Below are positions 48,485 to 61,596 of a stretch of 64,000 nucleotides of DNA, in pieces. The stretch spans positions 310,001 through 374,000 of the forward strand of contig JAPEIS010000008.1 in NCBI GenBank assembly GCA_029531795.1, given 5' to 3'. The stretch comes from Sclerotinia nivalis (taxonomy: Eukaryota; Ascomycota; Leotiomycetes; Helotiales; Sclerotiniaceae). The notes under the pieces are model-generated. The model was not told where the DNA came from, made no database searches, and worked only from the letters and a program-made list of their open reading frames with translations. Both the position numbers and the translations under genes were made by a program. How positions within the stretch are numbered: the stretch's first letter is position 1; each line of letters starts with the position of its first letter.

Positions 48485-51400
48485 TCAAAATTGCAATACA
48501 CTTCTCCTTTGCTATTAGCTATCAAATTTAAAGAGGAGATCTATATCTATCAAGATTATCGAGGATTCAATAACGTTACTATAAAGAATTGCTATCCATT
48601 ATTCATTGTTTGCGAAATGCTGAACGCTCTTTGCAATACAAAAATTTATACCAAACTTGATATCATTACAATATTCAATAAATTGCGAATCGCTAAAGAA
48701 AATAAATAGAAAACTATATTCATCATTTATTTTGATCTTTTTGAATCTTTAGTTATATTTTTTGGTTTTTGCAATACATTTGTATTATTTCAATATTATA
48801 TTAATCATACACTTTTCAACGAATTGGACAAGTATTGTATTACATCTCTCGATAATATTTTAATCTATTCTGATAATCCTGTAAAATATAAAAAGCATAT
48901 TCGTCAAATGATTCAAAAGTTAATGAATACTGGATTACAGATTGATATCAACAAATACGAATTCGAAACCACAAAAACAAAGTATCTGGATCTTATTATT
49001 ACAATCAAAGATATCAAAATAAATTAAGAAAAGATTACAACTATTATATCTTGGAAATTGCCTTTATATATAAAGGATTTACAACGAATTCTTGGCTTCG
49101 CCAACTTCTATTAATATTTTATAAAAGATTTTTTAAAGATTTGTTATTCTTTTAATAATCTTTTATAGAAGAATATTATATAAAAATAAATTACAAATCA
49201 TATAAAAACTTTTAACGCTTTAAAAAAGGCTTTTACAACAATATTGATTTTGATATACTTCGATTACAAACAAAAAACTGTTTTGGAAACCAATACTTCC
49301 GATTAAACTTCAAGAGGAATTCTTTCGTAATATAATAATAATAATGTTTTGTATCTAATCACTTATTTTTCATCTAAATATACAACAACGGAATACAATT
49401 ATAAAATCTATAATAAAGAACTATTCGCTATTATTAAAACAATAAAAGAATAACGATTAAAACTCCAAAATTCATAAAAGAAGTTCGAGATTCTCATTGA
49501 TTACAAAAACCTCGAGTATTTTATAATTACAAAGGCCCTTAATCAATAACAAATACAATAATCCGAATTTCTATCTCAATATAATTTCTGTATAATCTAT
49601 GGACCGGGAAACAAGGTTATTCGATCAAATATATTCAACAAAAAATACGAAGATCAATTATATCGTTTTGATTTAAACGATAAGTATCTAAAAAATCGAA
49701 AGTATATTGTCCTTCCCCAGGATTATTTTGATACCGATCTTTATAAGGATTTGATTAGATATATCAATTTAGTATTGATGGAAACAATAATACTGCTTCA
49801 CAACTAATCAATTGATATTTTAATCGATACAATGTATACTAAATTCGATATTGTAGATCAATTTATCTTTGCTTTTAACGATCTATCGATAATTAAATGA
49901 TTAAAAAAGCATTATAAAACTCTTCGGATTATTATACAAAATTATTCAGTTCAAAATAATAGAATTTACTATCGGGATAAACTTTAGATTCTACCAAACA
50001 ATGAAGTCAAACTTCAAATTATCTATCGAATTCATTCTTCTAATCCTACTAATCATCCTAATCGAATTAAAACAATCGATCTTATCTCTTGTATATATTG
50101 ATGATTTAATATACATTTGGAAATCGCATCTTATATAAAAATCTACGAACTTTGTACTCACACCAAGTTGTCTAAATCGACGCCTCCCGGATTTTTGAAA
50201 CCACTGCCTATCCCTTTTCGTATATAATCTGATATCTCAATCAACTATATTATACCGCTTCCAGATTACATTCGCTATAATTCTATCTATAAATATATTT
50301 TAATGATAATCTACAAGCTAACCAAAATAAGATATTTCATCGATATATATACACTAACAATAAAGAAGCTAATCGATGTTTTCATTAATTGTATTTATAT
50401 ACTTCATAGACTTCCAAACAATATCATTTCCGATCAGGGAATACAATTCGTATCAGGATTCTGGTCACAACTTTCGGAACGATTGGGAGTTACCTTAAAG
50501 CACTCTTTAGCTTTTCATTCTCAAACAGATAATCAAACCGAATATATTAATTCAATTCTGGAACAGTATTTACAAGCTTTTGTTAACTATCATCAAAATG
50601 ATTGATTGGATTGGTTATTCTTAATTGAGTTTGCATCTAATAATATGATTTCTGAAATGATTAATTGTTTGTCTTTCTTCGTCAATTATAACTTTAACCC
50701 GTATCTAAATATTGAGTTTAGTAAATCTTGCTTGCCGGATATAATTCTAGTATAAAAACGGAAATTCTTTAAAAGTAATCGGACTGCGGATCGTATAAAA
50801 CGTATCTTAAAACAACTTTGCGCTTTTATATAATAGACAATTGCTACTTATAAGGATTATACTAATCGTTACCGTTTTGATTCATTTCGTTATACGATTG
50901 GTCAGAAAGTTTACATCAATATTAAGAATATAAAGATCTTGTATAAAGCAAAAAAGCTAAATGATAAATAAATCGATTTTTACAAGATTATCAAGATTTA
51001 TCTCTGTACTTGTTTTATTCAATTACCTAAAAACGCTAAAATCTTTTTTGTTTTCTATTATTCTCTTTTACTTCCAATTTATAATAATCCTTACTTCCCA
51101 GCTCAAACAACAATTAACGAATCAGAATCCCTGACTATATAGAACAAAGTTTTGGAACAGAACGATGATGAGGATGAACCTATTCAAAAATAGATATTTG
51201 AAAGAGTTCTAAATAATCACGATGAAAATAGCCATCATTATTTGATCAAATGGAAATACTACACACCAATTTGGTAACCAACTAATGATTTAAAAAGTAA
51301 CAAGAAAATTCTTATCGAATATTATCATTTTCATTCAAAAAAACCAGAACCACCAACTTGGATTCTAAAGCACCCCAACACTACTATATTGCAACCGGAA

Positions 51401-51540
51401 TCATAGAATTTGCAACCAGAATTACACGATAAGATTGCTACATCTACTCTACAAAGATCCACTCGCACCAAAACTGTTCGTTTTGTCTAAAAGTATATTA
51501 TGTATTATTACAATGAAGAATATAACATTTGGGATATCAT
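48485..51540 (+). pseudogene. G1b pol remnant: RT, RNase H, integrase, chromodomain
   Basis: Readable pieces in order: reverse transcriptase (IYQDYRGFNNVTIKN, then SLDNILIYSDN with Asp-to-Asn at 48854-48856); the RNase H region; the integrase HHCC start (RIHSSNPTNHP near 50030); integrase core at 50303-50605 (ISDQGIQFVSGFWSQLSERL and HSQTDNQTEYIN); and a chromodomain at about 51190-51345 (IFERVLNNHDENSHHYLIKW, then PTNDLKSNKKILIEY). Stops break the frame throughout. Confidence 0.85.
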
Positions 51541-51669
51541 ATATTAAGAAATATCATACGTTTTTGATTCGGAGATTTAATTGAGGAAAGGGATCTATGT
51601 TTTTTCTTTATTTTTCTTTATTTTTTAATGCCCATTTGGGGTCAAATGGGTTTCTTAAGGAGGGAGTAC

Positions 51670-51832
51670 TATTATAGGTTCATCCCCCTTCATTTACATA
51701 TAATCATATATGCCTTAGATATATATATATGCACTCACTTCTATATAGTCAGATCACCTCCTTGACCTTCTTCCTCTCCTCGTAGTACAACTATAGATCA
51801 ACCCTACACATACCTTTTCCCTCACCGTGATA
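51670..51832 (+). repeat. G1b 3' LTR
   Basis: 163 bp ending TCACCGTGATA. It differs from its partner at 45033 mainly by transitions, which shows mutation after insertion. Confidence 0.9.
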
Positions 51833-51837
51833 TCAAG

Positions 51838-54477
51838 AAAAGATCATAACTATTATATTTTGGGAGTTGCTTTTATATATAAAGGATTTATAACGATTTC
51901 TTAGTTTCGCCAACTTCTATCAATATTTTATAAAAGATTTTTTAAAGATTTATCATTTTTTTAACGATTTTTTACACAAGAATATTATATAGAAATAAAT
52001 TACAAATCATACAAAAGCTTTTAACACTTTAAAAAGGGCTTTTATAATAACATCGGTTTTGGTATACTTCGATTACAGATGGAAAACTGTTTTGGAAACC
52101 GATATTTCCGATTGTGCTTTAAAAGGAGTTCTTTTGTAATATAATAATAATAATATTTTACATCCGATCGCTTACTTTTCATTTAAGTATATAGCAATGG
52201 AATACAATTATAAAATTTATAATAAAGAATTATTCGTTATTATCAAGATAATAGAAGAATAATGTCTGAAACTTTAAGATTCACAAAAAAAGTTCGAGAT
52301 TTTCATTAATCATAAGAATCTCGAATATTTTATAACTACAAAAGCTCTTAATCAATAGCAAATACAATAATTCGAATTTCTATCTCAATATAATTTCCGT
52401 ATAATCTATCGATCAGGAAACAAAACTATTCGATTAAATATATTCAACAGAAAACACAAAGATCGATTATATCATTCTAATCCAAATAATAAATGTCTAA
52501 AAAATCGAAAGTATATTGTTTTCCCCCAGAATTATTTTCATACCGATTTTTATAAGGATTTAATTAAGTATATCAATTTGACACCAATGGAAATAATAGT
52601 ACTACTTTATAACCAACCAATTGATACTTTAATCGATATAGTATATACTAGATTCGATATCACAGATCAACTTATCTCTACTTTTAACGATTCATTAGTA
52701 ACTAAATAACCAAAAGAGTATCATAAAATTCTTCGGATCGTTATATAGGATTATTCGATCCAAAATAATAGAATTTATTATCGGGATAAACTTTGGGTTC
52801 TATCAGATAATGAATTCAAGTTCCAAATTATCTATCGGATTCATTCTTTTGATTCTGCTAATCATTCTGGCTGAACTAAAACGATCGATTTTATCTTTTA
52901 TATATATTAATAGTTTAATATATATTTAGAAATCGCATCTTATATAAAAACCTACGAACTTTATACTTGCATCAAATCGTTTAAATCGATGCCTCCCGGA
53001 TTTTTGAAATTGCTACCTATCCCTTTTCATATATGATCTGATATCTCAATCGATTATATTATATTGTTTTCAGATTACATTCATTATAATTCTATTTATA
53101 AATATATTTTGATAATAGTTTGCAAACCAATCAAAATAAGATATTTTATTGGTATATATACATTAATAATAAAAAAGCTAATTGATACCTTTATCAATCA
53201 TATTTATACACTTCATAGATTTTCAGATAATATCATTTCCAATCAAAGAATACAATTCGTATCAGAATTCTAATTACAATTCTTAAAACGATTAAAAATT
53301 ACCTTAAAACACTCTTTAGCTTTTTATTCTCAAACAAATAATTAGATCGAATATATTAATTCGATTTTAAAATAGTATTTATAAGCTTTTGTTAATTATC
53401 ATCAAGATAATTAATTGAATTAACTACCCTTAACCGAGTTTGCATTCAATAATATGATTTCTGAAACAATTAATTGTTCATTCTTGTTCGCTAATTATAG
53501 TTTTAATCCGCATCTAAATATTAAACCTAATAAATTTTACCTACCGAATATAATTCTAATATAAAAACAGGAATTTTTTAAAAATAATCGAATTGCAAAT
53601 CATATAAAACATATCTTAAAGCAACTTTGCACTTTTGTATAATAGACAATTACTACTTATAAGGATTATACTAACCGTCATTATTCTAATTCATTTTGCT
53701 ACACAATTAATTAGAAAATCTATATCAATATTAAGAATATAAAGATCTTATATAAAACAAAAAAGCTAAATAATAAATAGATCAACTTTTACAAGATTAT
53801 CAAGATTTATCCCTATACTTACTTTATTCAATTGTCTAAAAATGTTAAAATCTTCCCTGTTTTCTATCATTCTTTTTTACTTCCAATTCATACTAATCCT
53901 TATTTTCTGATTCAAACAACTATTAACGAATCAGAATCCCTGACTACACAGAATAGAGTTTTGAAACAGAACAATAATAAAAATAAGCTTATTCAAAAAT
54001 GGATATTTGAAAGAGTTCTAAATAATCATAATAAGAATAATCACCATTATTTGATCAAATAAAAACACTACACATCAACTTGGCAACCAACTAATGATTT
54101 AAAAAATAACGAGAAAATTCTTATCGAATATCATCGCCTTCACTCAGAAAAGCCAAGACTATTAGTTTAAATTCTAAAACATTTCAATACTGTTATATTA
54201 CAATCGGAACCACAGAATTTGCAACCGAAGTTATACAATAAGATTACTATACCCATTCTACAAAGATTCACTTACATCAAGATTATTCGTTTCGTTTAAA
54301 AGTATATTATATATTATTACAATAAAGGATATAACGTTTAGAATATTGTATATTGAAAAATATCATACATTTTTGTTCGAAAACCTAATTGAAGAAAAGG
54401 ATCTATATTTTTTCTTTATTTTTCTTTATTTTTTAATGCCCATTTAAAATCAAATAAGTTTCTTGAAAAGAGAATAC
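51838..54477 (+). pseudogene. G1a pol remnant, C-terminal half
   Basis: Resumes the interrupted reverse transcriptase exactly after the second TCAAG, then RNase H, integrase (53064-53273 readable: IIYNQ-type core, NQRIQFVSEF) and chromodomain at about 53990-54155 (IFERVLNNHNKNNHHYLIK). It parallels G1b 49025-51660 base for base apart from transitions and small indels. Confidence 0.8.
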
Positions 54478-54882
54478 TATTACAGATTTATCCCCCTTCA
54501 TTTGTATATAATCATATATACCTTAGACACACATACATATACTCACTTCTATATAGTCAGATCACCTCCTTAACCTTCTTCCTCTCCTCATAGTACAACT
54601 ATAGATCAACCTATCACGGAGACAGCAGACAGGATAACAGAAATCACTTTTATTGATAAGACGTAGCTTGAAGAGCTACGTTTCTACAGAAGGAACGTTT
54701 CCTTTAAATACATTTGTGTGTGCTAGGGCTCCGAGCCCTAGCGCTCTTACAGGGTACGATCACCGAGCGTGCCCCGCTCGGCGCTGGATCGGACAGGTGG
54801 AGCCTACTAAAGGGGCCGGTCCAGTGGCCCGGCCCTAACCCCGTGACACAACCCTACAGATACCTTTTCCCTCACCGTGATA
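54478..54882 (+). repeat. G1a 3' LTR, split by an insertion
   Basis: LTR bases 54478-54611 and 54854-54882 together give the 163-bp family LTR. The gap is the 237-bp element at 54612-54848 plus one copy of its CAACC duplication. Confidence 0.88.
54612..54848. mobile_element. Young GC-rich solo-LTR-like insertion
   Basis: 237 bp, visibly GC-rich in an AT-rich background, flanked by CAACC at 54607-54611 and 54849-54853. The ends are TATCACGG and CCGTGACA, an inverted terminus with one G-to-A change. It holds several perfect hairpins: 54661-54681 (stem ACGTAGCT), 54722-54742 (stem GCTAGGGCT), 54763-54781 (stem CCGAGCG) and 54813-54835 (stem GGGCCGG). The TG...CA ends and 5-bp duplication favour a solo LTR; a structured non-autonomous element is also possible. 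It has escaped RIP, so it is recent or single-copy. A 61-residue frame inside it is not a gene. Confidence 0.75.
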
Positions 54883-57800
54883 AGTAGGTATTTTTTCTTG
54901 GGCTAAAACGATAAGGATTGAGAGTTTGTTTTGATTGTTTTTGTGTTAGAGATAAATAAAGATGGAATTAAGGGTAAAACTTTTCAATCAATTTCATTTT
55001 ATTAATACATTTTTGATTCTTAGTTATAGTAGTTAATCGATTCTATAATTCCTTGGTCGAAATGTATTTTGTTTTTAGATCTAAGAGTTTTGTTAATGTA
55101 TATAAATGATATATATAAAGAGTATTAATAATAATACTTTCATTTAATAATATAATAATTTTCTATTCTATTTGATTAATAATATAATTATTGTTTATCA
55201 ACGAGTATTATTTTCTATCAAGTTGAAAGTTAGGATTGCAAATGCAGTTTTTCAAATCTTGAGAAGAATTTAAAATGGTTTTAAAATTATCGGAGTTTGT
55301 AGAATTGTTTTTTTCCGAAACAAGCTTTTGGTTATAATCAATTGTATAACGGTGAGGAATGTATTTATCTAAAATTGATGGGTGTGAAGGGGTATTCTTT
55401 AAGAGATCGAATTGATAATTTCGTTTCTATTATTTATCGATATTTGTAGCAATAGGTTTCGAGATTGATATAATAGTTTGAGAATGGAAAAGCTAATGTA
55501 TACAAATAGAAGTTGAAGAAGTTATTATATTCAACCTTTCTTTATTGTCCGATTTAGTTTTGTTCTTACTGGGTATTAGAGTGACAATTGTTATATCCAT
55601 TTTACAAATAAATTTATTGTTTTGTTTGGTATTAAAAGAAATTTTTTTTTTTATATATTCTTTTAAGAATCCAAGACGATCGAAAGTGAGCCTACAGTTC
55701 TTGAGGATAGGGTTTTAATTAAAATAAAAAAAAAGAAGAATTCAATCCTTTTTATTTTTCGTATTGATTTTTGTGATGAATCTATATATAGAATAGAAAT
55801 CTGTAGGGCAATACTTTTTTGTTTCTTTGTTTCTCTTTCGGTAGAGACAGCTGGTCATAATTCCATTCAGAAATTTAACAAGAATCTGGAGGTTAAGATG
55901 GGAAGCATAATAGACAATGTCTATTCTTGTTAATATACCTTTCAAAATCGAATCCTCTGATTATAATCGTGTAAAAGCTTTTCCGAGAACAAAAATCCAG
56001 ATTCTTTCGAAGTTTTTGAAATTCTTTTTAGTTCTATTACAACATTGTTCAACGAATTGGATCGTTTTATTGTTCTTAACTAAATAGTTAGCTTTGAAAA
56101 AACCGATTGCTTTATAGAGATTTTGATCTTCGATTCAATCTTTTACTTCGTTAGCAAAATCTCCGATATAATTAACAATATTCAACGAATAATTGAATCA
56201 GTATTCAAAAATGTTGTATTTTTCCTTTATATCTAGAATATCAATAAATACAAAGGCTTTGATTTCACTTTTAAAAGATTGATTTTTGTATTGAACAAGG
56301 AAAGAAATATTTTCAAAAAAATAAAGGGCTATAATTTGATTAGATTTTTTTTCAGATATTATAAAAAAAATAAAAATATAAAAATATAAAAGATGAAATA
56401 AATATAAACAAATATATAGAGATTCGATAGTTTTTTATTGAAAAAATAAGATTTATAAAGGAAATATTGAATTGTTCAAAAGTTGATTGAAAATTGTTAA
56501 GAACTATTCAAAGGGTAAAATCAATTATATTATAGATTTTTCAGATTTTTTCAATAAAACTCAAACACTTTTTCCCTCCCAAAATTTAGAATGACTTCTT
56601 ATTTGTATTTTGTAATCAACGAGTAGAAGTTTACAATAACAATTCTTCCTCAACTTTTTGTATCTCTTTCTTTCCTTCAAAATCTAAATCATTCTATAAT
56701 CGAATAGGAAACAATTTTTGATTGTTTATTTGTTTTAAAGAATATAAATGCTTCAATACTTAATACTTCTTGTTGATTTAATTGCAAAGATTATCTGAAT
56801 TATTATTAATAAAGAGATTTGAATATAATATATATTTCTTAAGCCGGACGCTAATATAGGTTCCACCAAATAAGGTTCTATTTATTTCTTCAAAAGTATA
56901 GATAGAAAAGCCTTCTAATTTCTTCGAAACCTTATAAGGGCTGTATTATCTGAAAACAAGTTTTGTATTACATGATATATCAATTTTCGATCAAAGATCG
57001 TAATGTAGAATGATATCTCTTACTTGAATATTCTTATTTAAGGTTTTGCAATTTAAATCGTAACAAAGTTTTCTATTTTCTTTATAATATTGTTTACGAA
57101 GGATTACTTCTTCGATATCTTTATTCAATATCTTTAATTGTTATACTCTAATGATTAGCGGTTCTTCTCGAATACATATATTCCTTTAATCAAGGATCCT
57201 TCAAATTGTATAGGTAGTTTCAAGAGATAATACAGCCTTTCGTTTGTAAATCAATTCAAACAGAGTTTTGTTTGTAAATTTATATATCAAAATGCAATCA
57301 GCGAATAATATAGTTTCCAACCATTCGGATTATTTATATCTATCTTATAATAAACGAGAAAATGTTTTAATAATAAAATGATAATCTTTTTCTATTATTC
57401 TATTGATTTGGGGATGATAAATAGATATCCAGATTTTGTCGATTTTATACTTTTCGTAATAAGCAAATACAATACCTTTATTCTCAGGACCATTATCTAC
57501 AATAATCTCTTCAAAAAGGCTATAACAGCAAACTATTTTGTAAAGGAATTTAGCTATAGTTTTTGAAATAGTATTTTATAATACTTTAACTTCTATTCAA
57601 TCACTGAAATCCTTTTGTAAAACAATAAAGCATTTGAATCTATAATCATTCAGCATTTTCGTAATATTTATATCAATTTTTCATTAAATATTTGAAATCC
57701 AGATAATAATTATTAATTCACTTATCTATTTGGATAATCTGAATTGGTAAACGGAATAGAAAATTATCCAGTTTTTCATATCCTTATATATACTATCTCA

Positions 57801-59049
57801 TTAATAACAATTATACAATTTAGTATATAATAATTCTAAATCTTTGTAATCTAATTCTTTATATACTCGAACTATAATTTTTGCTTTTTCGATTAGATTA
57901 TCATCTACAATTATATAAACAAAAAACAATCTATTTTTATGAATTCTAAATAAATAACAATTCCTAATACAAAAATTAAAAGTTTCCTTTTTGAATACTT
58001 ATCAATCCTTAATTGCCAAACCTTTAAATCTTTGTAATGTAATAATATATTGAACGAACTTTTATATCTTCTCATTTCCGTACTCCAAAATTTGAGACGA
58101 TCTTAAAATTTGGAAAGCATTTACACTCACAACTAGATCTATACTCAAGGAATTCAAATCCGCAATAATTAAATCATCAATATCCTCTTTATATTCTTTA
58201 TTAATATCATTTAAAGTAATCTATAATCGCTATAATAAAGTATCAACAATAATATTTTTATTTCCAGGAATATATTTGATATCAAAATCGAAGAGTTTAA
58301 TCCAAACAATCCATTTCGTAACCAAAGTATCAAATAAATCTATAACCGTTCTGTTTAATTAAACCACAAAAACATTAACATCAATCTCCAAAACGAAATG
58401 AACACTATAAAAATCCCTTTTGCATTTTTGTAAAGTTTTAAGGACCCTTCGATATTTCCGTTTAATCGTATTGTAATTCTATTCGATATAATTCTATAGA
58501 CTAATTTCATACCTAATAACAATACAAGGTTTGTTTTTATATAATTAATCCAAGATAGTTTTCTACTCTATTAAGTTAACATCAATAACAAGAATAATGA
58601 TTCCGATTTCAAATAAATAAATTAAGGATAAAAGAATTAGAGTAGAAATTAATTTGTCTTTTAACAAATCCATTACAATATCATATTTAAAAATCTATAT
58701 AAATTCTATATTTTTTTTCAATAAAATATAGAGAGATTCAATAACAATAGCAAAATTCTTTACTTATAATCGATAGAAAACATATACTTCGAGGAATATT
58801 CTGATTTTATAATTATTTGAACAAGGAGGCTATTCAAGTATCTTGATGATTTTGATAATATCAGGATTTCTTCCTTCAGAACTAATATAGTATCCCACAA
58901 TCCGAATCCCATCGTAGCACCATTTAGACTTGATTCTAATAATACATTCTATATATTCAATACATTCCATTATAATATCAAGATTCTTCAAATGTTCTAC
59001 AATAAACTTTTGTAGATCTAGCTCAACTTCAGTTTCGCTGTATCGAGTT

Positions 59050-59414
59050 CTAAAACCTTTAATACCAATATCATCTAGGTAGAGTATAACTATATCAGAT
59101 ATAATATCCTACAATATTCTCGAAACTATTCTTGCAAATTGAACAACAGAATTAATAGTTCCCTGAAAAAGGATTGTAAATCTTATTAACCCTAAGAATA
59201 TCATAATAATAATAATATCTTTATTCTTTTTGTTCAATAATATCTGATCATATCCAGAAAAGAAATCGATTAGAGAAATCAATAAGCATCCGACTATTTG
59301 TTCTACAAACTCCTCTAAATTCGGAGGTATATTCGCATTATGCAAGGTCACTCTATTAGTTTTAATTATAACAACAATAATGCAGTACTTTCCAGTTTCG
59401 CTTTTCTTGATCAA
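59050..59414 (-). pseudogene. G2 reverse transcriptase core, active-site residues kept
   Basis: The 101-residue open stretch 59414-59109 reads KTNRVTLHNANIPPNLEEFV, SLIDFFSGYDQ and FLGLIRFTILFQGTINSV. Just beyond it YLDDIGIKG is encoded (59081-59055), with both catalytic aspartates present at 59070-59075, unlike G1a, G1b and the copia element. Stops elsewhere still disable it. Confidence 0.75.
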
Positions 59415-60399
59415 ATATTAGGGATTTCGATAAAATCCTTTTCCTTTTTCTAATATTCTTCATTTGATATAATCTTTTATCATCTCGATGATAATAGACA
59501 AAAAGACCTTTAAAGAAATGAAACTAAGAGTTTGCCAGGCCTTATACAGGATTATCTTAATAACTTGAGACAAAACAACTAAGGGTTTAATACTGCCAAC
59601 TTCAATTCAATCGAAAACTAATACCGCTTTCCAATTCATCAAAAGTGTTAAAAAAAACTGCTTTTCTTATTCCAAAAATATATTTCCAATATCTAATAAA
59701 GTTAATCGTTCCTATATCAAACGGAATCCTTCCAATCTAGTATCGAAGCGCAATATCAAATATTTCGAAAATGGATTTGACAATAGATATACAGGATTAA
59801 TTGTATATTTCAATTCCAATCAATTTGGATCATCTTTAGGGATTTCATCATTAATATATTCAATCTTATTTAAAGGTTTTATTTTATTATCCTTCTTCTT
59901 ATAAATATTATTGACTAAAATAAGGATTATAGAATTAACATCTATTAATTTTTCCCAAATATCATTTTCAACTTTAAATTCTTTCAAATCGAAATGAATA
60001 CCATTAACAATAAAGTATTCTTGAAATCCTTTTATTTTAGATTCTTCAATATTATCAAATATATCCTCGATATCGAAATCAAATCCAATTCTGAAGGTAT
60101 CTATAATATATTCACTAGAATTTAAGACAATCTTAAAATTTAGGATATCGATTAGAAACTCCAGGAAATAAATTTTAATGAATTCTTCGAATTTCCTTTT
60201 ATTCTTATTAGCACCTAGGATCTTTAAAAGATAATTGATACAATCTCTAAATGTTATACTATTTATTCTTTTTCCTGATCCTCAAGATTAACCTTTATAA
60301 TATCAATTTTACATTTCGATCCTGTTACTCAACAACCAACGATTGATATCATTATCATCTATAACCTAAATAATTTGTTTATCATCCTTATACTCGAAA

Positions 60400-61596
60400 T
60401 CAATTTCTTTTTGTAAAGATATAAAACATTTCAAGCAAAAATAGATCCTTAGTATTATTCAAAACAAAAATATCTACAATATTCTTGATTCCTTCAAAGT
60501 TGATTTCAATATCTTCAATCAATTTATACAATGTAACTATATTTCTGTTCAGAATCATTATTATTGTATTATATTCTTGTATTATAAGCCTTAACTCTTT
60601 TGTCACTTCAAGATTCATTATATTGATTGTAAAATCTAAATCAATAATACCATTGATTTTAACATTCTTACCATCAAGAATCACTATTATAATAAGAATA
60701 TTACAAATCTCCTTTGAATAAAAACTAGATTTGATTGTTACACTATTAATACTAAATAAAACAAAGGAGATTTCTTCAACAAAACCTACAGTTTTTGTTT
60801 CAATATCCTTTCTCTTTTCAACTTTTGTAATTGATATTTTCTTCAATATTTTCTTAAGAAAATTCAGAAAATAAACAAAAATCATACCAATCGATATAAA
60901 AACTTCGAACTTGAAAAAATATTTCAATATCTTTATCGAAATCTTATTGATATATATCGAAATCAATAATTGCTTCTTTATTCTTGAAATCCTTATACAA
61001 ATCGATCTAACCTTATACATAATACCATCTTTATTAGATTCGGGAAGTTTTTTCCCTCCCCAATCTTCTTTTTCATTTTTGTCAATATTTATTTCTTTAT
61101 CTTCTTTAGAGAATTCTTTCTTCAATATTTCCTTTTCGGTTTATTTTATCGATCTTTATAATATTCGAAGTATAATAGAAGTTTGTTTTTTAAACTTATC
61201 TATTCCATTCCATCCAACTGATTTTGATTTTTTTGATGATCTTCCTCGTAGTCTTACAGGTTCCTTAGATTGAATTACAACATTGATATCGAGAATAGAT
61301 CCTCCCCGATAACCAATATTATTCATGAATACATCTTTGATTACTTTAATACTGGAAATATTAACAATTGAAATCTTATTCTCGTTATTTTGAATTAACG
61401 ATTCCTTTCTATATAATCTAAAACTATAAAAGATAGCATACATCTCGATCTGATTCATTTCGGGTTTGTCCTTTATTCGAAAGATCGGAATTGGATTAGC
61501 ATATTCTTTTGATTTATATATAAAGATTCCATATTTATCATAATAATAAAGTTCTACTTCAATATCTTCGATTTTCTTAAAACAGTTTTGTTTCAT
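60400..61596 (-). pseudogene. G2 gag-protease remnant
   Basis: Two open stretches (61596-61156 and 61125-60400). The second contains VKINGIIDLDFTINIM near 60655, which fits an aspartic protease active site of the type I-D-S-G-S with Gly and Ser replaced. The first ends with a basic segment (RLRGRSSKKSKSVGW). Confidence 0.55.

Larger units (their letters stand above)
45033..51832 (+). mobile_element. Chromodomain Ty3/gypsy element G1b, nested inside G1a
   Basis: A full-length 6,800-bp element with 163-bp LTRs, flanked by the perfect duplication TCAAG (45028-45032 and 51833-51837). Its interior matches G1a from gag to chromodomain. A purine-rich tract AAGGAGGGAG just before the 3' LTR (near 51657) is the likely polypurine tract. 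It is as mutated as its host, with stops in all frames. Confidence 0.93.
40982..54882 (+). mobile_element. Chromodomain Ty3/gypsy element G1a, interrupted
   Basis: 163-bp LTRs flank a gag-pol interior, and the whole is bracketed by a perfect 5-bp duplication AGTAG (40977-40981 and 54883-54887). The interior is split after 45032 by the related element G1b and resumes at 51838. Without G1b and the solo LTR the element is about 6.85 kb, matching G1b's 6.8 kb. Order is gag with a zinc knuckle, reverse transcriptase, RNase H, integrase and a C-terminal chromodomain. It is heavily mutated and has many stops. Confidence 0.88.

Noticed and set aside
54653..54838. 61-residue frame in the GC-rich insertion
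   Set aside because: Lies within a hairpin-rich solo LTR; GC-rich DNA gives chance open frames.
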